A stretch of 64,000 nucleotides of DNA from Aricia agestis (Eukaryota; Arthropoda; Insecta; Lepidoptera; Lycaenidae). The DNA lies in the NCBI RefSeq assembly GCF_905147365.1, contig NC_056413.1, forward strand, positions 2,682,501-2,746,500, read 5' to 3'. The notes beneath the pieces are model-generated. The model was not told the origin of the DNA. It was given only the letters and a program-made list of their open reading frames with translations, and searched no databases. The translations under genes were made by a program, and so were the position numbers. Each line of letters opens with the position of its first letter. The first letter of the stretch is position 1. Below, piece by piece: positions 29,301 through 41,300 of the stretch.

Positions 29301-32300
29301 GCGTGCAAGATATGAAAGACGATTTTAACAATGTATTAACAATGTTAAAATCGTCTTTCATATCTTGCTCTTGGCTTCTATATGCCGCATATTATCGTCA
29401 ATCGTCATGCGACACCAAACATTTAAGATTTTTTGCACCCAAATGTTGCCTCGGGTGCACATTTTAGGGCACCTCAAAATAACCTTTTCAAAGGTCTTAC
29501 ACCAAATATGTGATTAGATGTTGGTTGATCATATAATTAATCAACCCACAACCCACACGACCAATCATGAGGCTTTAAATCTAAAATTACACATCACAAA
29601 AACTCCAGATTGCATCGCCAGAAAACGTCCTTCGTGATATTAATATAGAGCTATTTTAGATCATTAAAAACTCAGTAAAATTAGCTCCAACGTTGATATA
29701 TGGATGCCATTTGGTTTCGCTCGAGATAGATGGTCTGATGATTAGTAGTGTTGACAGGAATGTTAAATTAATATTCATTACGAGATAACTTTTGATAAAT
29801 CCTCTTGTCACTAAGGTTGCTGCAAAGTAGGTAATTAAAACGACATAAAATATAGCGCCACTACTTACTTTAACTTGAAGAATATAATATAATGACACAC
29901 ATGAGCAATAAAATGGTATTTAGGGTCTAGAAACAGGGAATATACCCACTGAACTCAAACACTGATAATTTCTAAATAAATCAGGCGATAGGTAACACCA
30001 GAGACATTGATTTATAGGTTGTTGGTTGACGCCAAGTCAATATTAATCGTGGTCAGTCAGCTGGACTCTAATAGTACAACATACTGACCCATATTACCTT
30101 TGTATCAAGTGTTCCATTAATATCATTTTAATAACTCTATTTGTCCACAGAGTTCTTTCGGAAGCTCCTGCAGCTCTCGCGCGAGGAGTTCCACGCGATG
30201 TTCAAGCGGACATACGGCATGATCTACGAGCAGCACTCCTACGTCTTCCAGCAGCTGTTCGAGCAGTTGGAGAGGTGAGTACTGCTGGAACTAGAATCAT
30301 ACCTTCTGTAGCCGTCTATTGTTAATTTCTAATTTCATATATTATGGATATTACCTTTAAACTTATAATGCATCAATTACTAAAAATGACACATTAGTAT
30401 TTTTATTGCGTTTAGATTTACCTGTATTTGTAAGATCTCTAGTGTAGAGTATAAAGGAAATGGTTACAGCACAATATTTTTACCCATCAATCCCCAAGCG
30501 GCAGCCGGCTGCCGCATAACAATTGAAAATCTATTGTGTCTGCGATGCCCACGGGCCACGATGGATTTGATAATTAAAATGTAAACATGATCTATTTCTC
30601 TAGAATAACCTTTAAGTTTCGAAATCATTTTATAGTTTTAGTAAGTAGTGAATATAGAATAGAACTTACAATAGCTATATTGTAAGTTCTGAAATCTAAA
30701 TGCAGCCGGATATTGTAAAAAATCGTGTAAGAACTAAGCAAAGCCTTTGATACTGTCTACTACGGTTTCTGAGCATTTGTACTACATATAAACAATGATT
30801 GTCATTATATTCTATAAAACCTTTAAATTAAATAGTTATTTCAAAATTCCTCCTAACGCAGTATACAATATAAACTATAAATATAACTGTTCTATTTCAT
30901 AACAATCCTGGCATCCTATAGGGATCTGTTCTATACCATACTCTGTAGTCTATTTATAAATATGATGTTGGGTTTCAATTCAGAGTAACCTTGATTTAGC
31001 TATTGAAGTCTCTACAATGTTGTAATAAAATAAATATTATTAAACTAAGTAACGATTTTAGGCAAACAATTTTGTACAGTTTTTACAGAAATACAATTTA
31101 AGGTGGAAAGATAAAAGAAGCATCGCACTGCTAGTTTCATACTGACTGAACTTTTAAAAACAGCTGAAATCTATGCGTAGATCAGCTTATCAGCGCATGG
31201 ACGTTTTGGAAATGATAGATAATTTTGCTGTATTGGTTTAAATTATGTAATGTTTTCAAAGTTAAAGTACTGTCAATTATCTAGCCCTGAAGGGTCAAGA
31301 GCGGTGTAACGAAGGTAGCGAAAACTTCGCAGATCTAATTTACGACTCACTCCAACTTTATTTGGATACAATGAATTGCTTTTAAGGTCCCCGTGGCGTG
31401 AATAATTGGTTTTGACCCGTTTGTTTGTTAATTAGGCTGTTTTAGGCAAAGTCAAATCAGACATTTTTGGTACTCTGTAACCCTGTTCTTTCAAAATATT
31501 AGGATATATTGCTGCTATATTTTCACGCTACGGAAGCACCATCACAGATAGTAAACAAAAAGTTTCGTTCGACGTTTGACAACGTTTCAATATTCTGATA
31601 TGACGTGTGCAACATGTCGGATTTTGGTCGGGTTATCTATATGTAGCGTTCTCTGCTCCGAGTTCCGACCTTTACATAATATTCCCTATTGGGCTAAGCT
31701 TGACATAATTTTCTACAATAGGCATTACAGCCTACTGATTGCTATCCTCGCATTGGAGCTGGCTTGTATGCTGATAATAACTCCTAACTTTACCACAGAT
31801 TTGTTAGACGAGTCTCGACATTTAGCTATCTTATAGACACGTCCTCATCACTGTGTCTCAAATCTCAAAGCAGCTACATTTAAGTAGTCATAAAATAATT
31901 GATTTACTACACAATCAAACTGTGAGCTTGCATTGATTCTTGTTATTCAGTTACAAATTACTATGATTGACGTTTTAAATGTTTACAAGTAGAAGTGATT
32001 GCGGAAATTAACATCGATACATGTTATTTCGGTCGTGCGCATGCGACGCGTTTGCATGCATTGCATATATTCACGAAATATCGCCATTAGACCGTTTAAC
32101 ATTATCAGACACAGTATTTACTATCTTGTTTATTAATCTAGCTGAACGCCTGATGAGGAGCGATTACCGCCTTGGACCGCTAGAAGAAATAAACAAATCC
32201 GAAAGGAATGTATCCAGTCTTTCTAAGCATCCTCATTCGATGTAATGTTTACTTCAGTCGTGGCTTACTTGTGATAAAGTAACACCTTGCTTCTATGTAG

Positions 32301-35300
32301 CACTGGTATGGGGTTTCCTACATCTCTTTAACTTACCTATTAAATACCTTCATCCAAAATATCTTTACGTATAATATAGACGCTCACAAATTTTCCCACA
32401 TAGATAATTTCCTCCTCTGTAGGAAAATCAGTTTGTGCTCTGTTCAGCTGGTCAATATGTGACAATTGTCCGTATGTGTACTTCTTAAGTAACTACTTCT
32501 TGGATAGACAATGTAATAACTAGACGACTATTTTCAGATACTACACACGCGGCGACGCCGACTTCGACGTCATGATGGACGGCTTCTTCAGCATCCTGTA
32601 CCAGAAGATGTTCATCGTCCTCAACCAGCAGTACACCTTTGATGAGAAGTAAGTGCGTTTGTTCTATTTTCAGCTCTATTGTATCTGTTGTGTTCTGTGT
32701 TCGATTTTCAATTCTATAGTCTATTGTAATTTGTATCTGTCTACTGTCCAGAGATCTATTTTCAAGGTTTTTGTATCCTGGACAACATATTCCTTAAGTT
32801 TGACTTGAGTATAGGGATTTTTTCAATTTTTTTTGTTAAAACACAAACACCAATATGAAACAAGTTTGATTGAAGAAAATAAAGAATTACTACCGTTTCT
32901 ATTAAAATTAATAGCAACCTTATGAAATAATCATAAAATATGTATGTTGTAGTTATTAACAGTTTGATGGCTACAATGAAAATAACATAAATATGTTTGA
33001 CTCTTTAACACGTAGTTTATGGGGAATAATACAAACTTGTGACGTCACCGATGGCGATTTGATGGTCGACATGATACACTCCATTATAAAAGTATCCACT
33101 AATGTCTAAACAACCTACACGTGAAAAGCTGTGCAGTCAAAAATGTACCTTGAAACTTTGTTGTTAGAATGCACTTTTCTGTAAACCCAATCGCCTACGC
33201 GTCAAAGCTGTGCAGTCAAAAATATGCCCTTTTGCGGCATTGTTAAGGTGCATTTTTGAAGAAAACCCAAATACGTCCACCCGTTACGTCGGACGCAATT
33301 ATAGATTTTATGGTTACAACTTACAAGTTAAGTGTTATTTTTATGGTGCGTCTGATTTTCGCTACTGCTGCGCTGCTGTTTTACTGCTCTTTAATCTTTT
33401 AGCCTTTAGGAGACAATGGAATTTAATTCTTTTTAACTATTTCTTCGGTGCAGAAAACAGTATTTAAATATTTTAAGAGGGCGACTTACCCCAAAAATCA
33501 AACATCGTCCTTCTCTCTTCACACTCACGCCCGTCTTTCATATGCCAGGTGAAAAAGAACGACGCGGATTCATCGCTAAATTAGTTTTTTCTCAATAACT
33601 CGATAAATATACAACATTTTAAAAATCCGCTAGGTCGATCTCTCAATGATAGAATTTTATACAATGTATTCAAATATTAACTTAGTTCTGCATTGAACTA
33701 AGTTAATATGGTTATGGCAATAAATGAAAAATTCGTGATTTTTTCCTATCGAGAAAATTTTAAGATATCGTGTTTTTGCTCAGATCGAATTCTCGGAAAT
33801 ATAATGTAGTATCTAATTTTAGAAAATGAAGCAATTCGGGGCTTATTTTCAAGTATAAAAATGAATTATAAAATCGACACTTTAGGTTTAGTCGCCCCCT
33901 TAAGCAATCCTATTTTTGCTGTAGTACGTATTGTAAATTGTTCAACTTACGGAAACCAAAATCGGTTCAATAGTTTTTTTAGATAAGGAATTTTGATGTC
34001 GGTCGGGAATTTCAGAATACCAAATTCGGAATGTATAATTTTTATACTAGTTTTTCCTTAAATATTGTTGGGATTTGGGAAAAAAATATGACGTCATAAT
34101 AGCCGCCTATGATCTAGTGACCGCAAACCGTCAGTGTGATAACTGATAAGGCCCTAAATTTCCAATTTCCTCGACTATACATATATACATGATACATTGT
34201 GTAACAAAATTAAGTGATAATAGTTTAGGCTGTAAGTATATGTGATCCTTAACAATCAACTGTGAAAGTGGCAGCGCTGAAAGAGTTACTTTTACCTTCT
34301 ATCATCCAACGTCATGAATTTTCTCATACAAAAAAAGTAACTTTAATTTTTTTACTGCCTGTATAAATAAACACTCTAGTTGACCGAGCTTTGCTCGGTA
34401 TTCGATAAAACACAAATAAAATGTCATTTTCTTAAAATGATTCCTAGCTAGATCGATTTATCGCCCCCGAAACCTCCTATATACTAAATTTCATGAAAAT
34501 CGTTGGAACCGATTCCGAGATTCCAATTATATATATATACAAGAATTGCTCGTTTAAAGATATAAGATAAAAACCAAGTTGATTTACAATTACAGTATTT
34601 TGGGTCTTACGAGAATTGAGACTGAAATCCACGATTCAGTAATTCTTGGAAGCGCGTTTTCTCGGTATATTATTCGGCCGAGAGCTGGCGTCACTCGTCA
34701 TATAAATCACCGCTTCGGATTGGCCTGAATTAGGGCTGACACAGTTATGAAAAATAATCGTGATCTTGACTACCATTTGACTTCCATTTAAAGAATTAAC
34801 GTACCAAGAAGCGAATACCAAAAGGGCACTTAAATCATGCACTGTTAAAATTACTTAAAGGCGTCGCTTGATTTATGTAGAGTCTTGGTAAGTATTGGCC
34901 ATGAATCCTCGTCATACTCACAAGGGACACATCACACAACTCCCGTAAAAATCTAGAACTTAACTACTAACACTTTTAGACAGGGAGAGCCATGCTTCGG
35001 CACGAACGGGCTGGCTCGACCGGAGAAATACCACGTTCTAACAGAAAACCGGCGTGAAACAGCGCTTGCGCTGTGTTTCGCCGAGTGAGTGAGTTTACCG
35101 GAGGTTGAGGTTGAGGGAGTTTGCCCCCATATTTCATTAAAAAAAACTTAATTCCTAGTTTATTTCAAGGAAAGCATTGCACCTGTTACTATTAGTGGCC
35201 CCTAAAATTTCAGGCTTTGAGTTGTGACAGCTCGCGCAGAAAGCTCCTTAAGTAATAATTACTAAAATAATATTATTGGCAACCCTATTGCGCGCGAACA

Positions 35301-38300
35301 TAATAAATTGTATCAAACGCATCGGTTTGCTTTAGAAAATCATTATAAATTCATCATTTCATAAGCCGGGTATTATGAGCATGAGAGCTGTTATTTCTAA
35401 TCGTCTAATGATTTGTTTTGGGTATTTATAACAAAAGACAACAAGGCGGCTTAAGAGGCCGGGTACCATCGAAATTCTCATACATACGTATTAACTATTA
35501 CGTAATAGCCAAAATCATTTTCTCATACGAAAATATTTAACACTAGATGTTCCGCGCGGCTTCGCCCGCGTAATTTAGGAATGTCACGGAAACCGTACAT
35601 TTTTCAGCAAAAAAGAAACCTATGTCCTTTCACGTGGTCTATTCTTCATGTGTGCCAAATAACATGAAAATTGTTCCAGTAATTTCTTAAGATAATAAGC
35701 AATTTGAAATAATTTCCTCCGTTTTTTCCACATTTTCCTCTATTACTTCGCTCCTATTAGTCTTAGCATGATAAAATATAGCCTATAGCTTTCTTCGATA
35801 AATGGGCTATCTACTACTGAAAGAATTTTTCAAATCGGACCAGCCCTAGTTCCTGAGATGAGCGCGTTCAAATAAGCCCTTTCAAATAATTTCCACCGTT
35901 TGTTCCATACTTACCTCTATTTCTTCGCTCCTATTAGTATTAGCGTGATAAAATATAGCCTATAGCCTTCCTCGATAAATGGGCTATCTAATACTGAAAG
36001 ATTTTTTCAAATCGGACCATTAGTTCCCGAGATCAGCGCGTTCAAACAAACTAACAAACTCTTCCGCTTTATAATACACACACTGGCAAAATTAGCGGAA
36101 CATAGGTAAAAAGGGCCAAAACTTGAACTCAAGTGGGTCGGGCTGTCTGAAAGCCTTTTTTATAGCTTCTAAGCTCATTCAAGAAATAAAATATTGAACA
36201 AAACTGGCAAGTTGACAGGTTTTTATAGCAATTATGCCCTAATAAGTGTTTTTCGATTATTGACGTTGTAAGTGTTCCTGATAAGAATGGCGTTTTAGCG
36301 GGGTGCAAGGTGTGCTCAGCTCATTTGATTGTTTGGTTTTTGGAAGAACACATTGCTTAGATACAAAATTAGTGATTTCCCAGCATCTGCAACAGCTAGA
36401 GCTGTAACCAGGATAGAGAAAGGTCACACCTACCGTTCGGTCAGTCAGGCCTTAGGTATGTCAGTTTCCGTGGTTCATCGTAACTTTCAACGCTTCAGAG
36501 AGACTGGATCTTACGTTCGGAGACGAGAACAAGGCAGATATCGGGTGACAATGGTTCAGGATGACCATTTTATAAGGAAACAAAACTTAAGAAATCGACC
36601 TCAAACTGCTATGCAGACACGAAACCTGTCGGAACAGGTCCAAGATGAACGTGTAAGTGATTGTACAGTAAGAAGAAGACTCAAAGAAGTTAAATTAAAC
36701 TCAAAAGTGCCAGCAAGGGCACCAAAACTTGAGACAGGACACCGAAGAGCCAGGCTAAGATTTGCGCGTGAACATCAAAATTAGACAAGTGAGTGAAATC
36801 TTGTGCTGTACAGTGATGGGAGCAAATTCTGTGTACATTGTATTGACAGGCGATAAAGAATGTGGATAAATCATAAGGAAAGCTACAGGGCATCAAACTT
36901 ACCGGAAACAGTGGCCTATGATGCAGGCTTCGTAATGGTTTGGAGTTGCATATGATTTGGAGCCCGCATGGAGCTGATCATTATAAATGATGGTACTTTG
37001 ACAGTACAGGGCTATAGCACCGACATCCTGGAACTGCATGGTGTGCCTTTTACACAGTTTTAGGTAGTAATTTCAATTTTATGTGCATCCATAGAGTAAG
37101 ATAATCGGGCATTGTTACCTAAACGATGCTGGTAGCCCAGGTGGAGAGGCCAGCGTGGTCTACGGATGTGGATCCGATTGAAGACGTGTGGCACATCAAT
37201 GGGTGAACGGTACGAGTTAAAACTCCAGTCCAAAATGTGTCCAGGAGCTCGAGTTGGCGCTACTGGAGGAGTAGGAGAATATCCCACAGGAAATGATTGA
37301 CAATTAAAATGCAAGCATGGAATGGCGTATCCAGGCCCTCTTGAGATCCATAGAAGGCATTACACGCTTTTAACATGGCATTTCTTTAATAAAAATGGAG
37401 AATTTATCCTAAAAACTTACTACTGAAATTTCAAAGATTTTCTTAATTTTTTGATTTTTGCTGATTTTTTTCTAGTTTTCACGTTTTTATGCCCTAAATT
37501 TATATAAAATTTATTTTTTAATAATCAATTAGTAAATAAATAAATAAATAAATATATAAAAATCAGTGAACAATTAAAAAAAAATTTAATATTTTGTTAT
37601 GTTCCTCTAATTTTGCCGGTGTGTTTATTATTAGTATACAGGGTGTAACAAAATAAGTGATAATACTTTAGGGTGGGTACGTGTTCCTTGTAGAGAGATC
37701 ACTGTGAAAGTAGCAGCGCTGAAAGACCAAAATTTTTTTTCACTTTTGTATGGGGAAACTCGTGACGCTCGGGCCCTTGCCCATACAAAAGTGAAAAATA
37801 TTTTTCGTCTTTCAGCGCTGCTACTTTCACAATGAACTCTCTACAAGGAACACGTACCCACCCTAGAGTATTATCACTTATTTTTGTTACACCCTGTAGA
37901 TTATAATATTAGTATAGATTAGGTATAGATTATAATATTAGTATAGATGTTTGAGTTATTTTTAGCTTAAAATAGTAATTACCTAGGTTCCTGCGTAAAA
38001 ATTTACTACAAAATATTTAAACACTAAAAATATTTTTTGTGTTTAAATATTTTGTAGTAAATTTACTACTAATATTAGCAAGGCGAGCCTTAAATAATTT
38101 GAAGCTGGACTGAATTAAATTTACTACAAAATATTTAAACACTAAAAATATTTTTAGTGTTTAAATATTTTGTAGTAAATTTACTACTAATATTACCGAG
38201 GCGAGCCTTAAACAATTTGAAGCTGGACTGAATTGAAACATCGTTATAGCCTGTCAAGAAAGTGAAGAAATTAAAAAGTGGCAACATCGTAGTATTTCAA

Positions 38301-41300
38301 ATCAGTCTAAGAAAAAGGGATGACACAACGATGTTGCCACTTTTTAATTTCTTCACTTTCTTGACAGACTATAGATACAGGAAGCTTGACTATATCCTCT
38401 GATACGGGCGCTCGCTACTGTATAATGAGAGTGTTTGAAATTCTATTTGCCACCAGATGCCGCTATGTAGCCTTAGGCTCTATCGTGTCAAATACACATT
38501 ACGTCAGCAGTTTGACACGATAGACCCTAAGGCTACATAGCGGCATCTGGTGGCAAATAGAATTTCAAACATCCTAATTCCAAGAAAATGCCTCAGACAG
38601 CAGACTTATCATGATTAAAAAATCTATTTGACAGTAATTTAAAAATGAAACGTTAACTTTTTAGATACCTGAAGTGCCTCAGCGAGCACATGCGCGTCAT
38701 TCAGCCGTTCGAGGATGTACCGCTGAAGCTGTCGGTGCAGCTGCGACGCGCTTTCGTGGCGACGCGCACCTTCCACAAGGCGCTCCGCTCCGGTGCTGAG
38801 GTCGTCAGGAATATGATGCAGGTAAGAGACTTAAGTTCTAGCACAGAATATAATATATTAGTAGTACCAATGCAATGGTTCTAGCAAAGAATATGACGTG
38901 TCCATCCAGTGCCGTAAATAGGGCGGTGCCACCGGTGCCCGGGCACAGGGCGTAGACTCTGGGGGGCGCAAGAATGGCCAGACCAGAGGGGCCTATACGT
39001 AGCATTGCTCGGGTACATATAATATCTAAAAAAGAAACAGGGGCGTAGTTATAGCATCTCGCACACGACACAGGGCGCAAAAAAGCCTATTTACGGCACT
39101 GTGTCCATCTGTCACAAAGGGTTATCCTGTACTGAAATGACATTGGTAAAATGTATTTTTATAGAGTTCAGGGTTTCCTGATGAGGAAGTAATTTGCGAC
39201 ATTCAACATTAGTGTACTACCCCACAATTTTTTTTTGTTGAATTTTGATCGATCATTTAGAACAAGACTGCACAGTCTTATTCTAAATGATCGAAATAAC
39301 TTATTAAAGTATGTGGGTTAGTCTACGTTAGTACACGAATGCTTAATAGCATCAAACTAGGGACCTGTATGTAAGAAAACTATTGAAGGCATATATAATA
39401 ATTATAATGAAGGTGCCTAGTTATTTTCTGCGTGTTGTACAATTTAATTGGACCTTGACCAGCGAACCTTGTCGGACAAAAACATCAATATAATAATAAT
39501 AGGCAATAATGATCACACATGTAACTTTCTATGTAATCGCAAACAATCGACTATGTTGGAAATTATATAATTATAATTACTCAGATGATTGACATGTTAT
39601 GTGGACCTGTACTTTTAGACGTAATTCTGGAATTTAGGTCGTTGCAAAGATTACTCGAGCTATGCCTGTTGCCTTGATTTAAGAGTGTATTTTTTATTTA
39701 TATCCAAAATAAAATTATTTTTATGTATTAAAATGTGTATATAATATATATTATACATAGTGAAGTATCATTCATACAGACATACAAAAATTCTCTACAT
39801 ATAGATCAAAGCAGGGGCGTAGCTACCGCCGTAGAAGCGGTATTCAATTACATGGGGGCCCCGGGCCACAAAGGCCCCCAACGTGCGTTAGGGAAAATTA
39901 ATAGAAACTTTTATTAAATTCACAAAATATGTGAAAAGTAAAAAAGGCCTTTCCTAAGGGCCCCCAAACATATTCTATATGGGGCCCCGCTGAGGAAAGC
40001 TACGCTTCTGGATCAAAGGCTTTAACGGTTAACCTTATTTCTGTCAACTTAATTTTATTATATCAATTCAAGTTATACTGTGGTCAAACTTTAAAATAAA
40101 CCGCCTCACGTCCGAAGTCTGTGGTCTATAAATTTGATGGGCAATAAAATTTAAGCGGCGGGATGACATCAGGTTTTGAGTATTCAACACGTGTGTTTGT
40201 GCAAGGAATAATTATTTTAATTGATCACTAAATATGTCATCTGGCGCCGAGCGAGATGAATCACGAAACTCGTTGTATGGAGGTCGTACATGACCCATAC
40301 ATATTTCATACGAATATTTCATCATTGCAAAGTTATTTTGCTGTTAGTTCTGTCGCGGCAGAGCCCTCAGAACAGAAAAATAAGGCAGAGCGCAAGGGAG
40401 AAAACTCAAAAAAAAATATGCTTGCGTTGCGCGCCAAAATCTAAATTCAATTTTTTAAATTTATATTTGACAGTATTTTTTAAAGTTTTTGTAGTCCATA
40501 GCATCCATAGGATGATTGGCAGACCTCGAATAATTCAAAGGCGCTATCCGTTAGCACATGTATTTAAATATAAAACATTTTATTCAAATTTGCTTAGCCA
40601 ATTTGCATGTCGAATATATCAAACGCACAATGGATTCAATTTTGGTGACAATTATGCGTTGTGTGATTTGGAATCTTAATAATTGAGTGATCTCATACTT
40701 ATTTATAGTCACTAAATACAAGGCTAAATCTTGGTAGGGATATGAAGACTGGCATGGAAGAAGTTCTGTAAATAAATCCGTAAAAATAGATCAGTGAATT
40801 TCGCCAAAAAATGTACTTTCAGTTCGATGACCGGACAATGGCTTTGACCAAATTTTAAATACACACTTGGCTTTGAAAAATGTTTATGTATTCAGCGATA
40901 GATGCGAAAGTTCGAGTAACTACTGAGTATTAAACATATTCAATATTTTATTAATGTAGTTTTAATATAGGGTCAGCACTTAATTAATTATTGTAGGTAA
41001 ACTACTTAGGCACTAGCCAGACTACTGAATATGGTAAAATGCTTAAGTACAGATAAATAAAAAGGTACTGCTCAAGTCTTTTTAAGGCTACATCATGATG
41101 TGAGATCATGGTGCAATGTCCAACATTGTCAGTCGCAATCATGTCTATAACGCGATTGCAACACCATATCTGCATTCTACCATCAGTAGTGTATATGGCT
41201 GCAGAATGCTCCAGTTATGAATTTAGTTCTCCAAACTTTGCATATTATGGCTGCTCCCAGTGCCGGTTTTACCACCCAGGGCGAGATTTCTTCGGCGCCC

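Larger units (their letters stand above)
11353..30150. other. Giant dlp intron (18.8 kb)
   Basis: Flanked by phase-matched donor gtgagt and acceptor ccacag. It contains only repeats by my reading. Stretches between listed repeats show no conserved coding signal. Glypican genes commonly have very long 5' introns. Confidence 0.8.

Noticed and set aside
36690..36896. Minus-strand ORF in the Tc1 element
   Set aside because: Antisense to the transposase remnant, no independent support.
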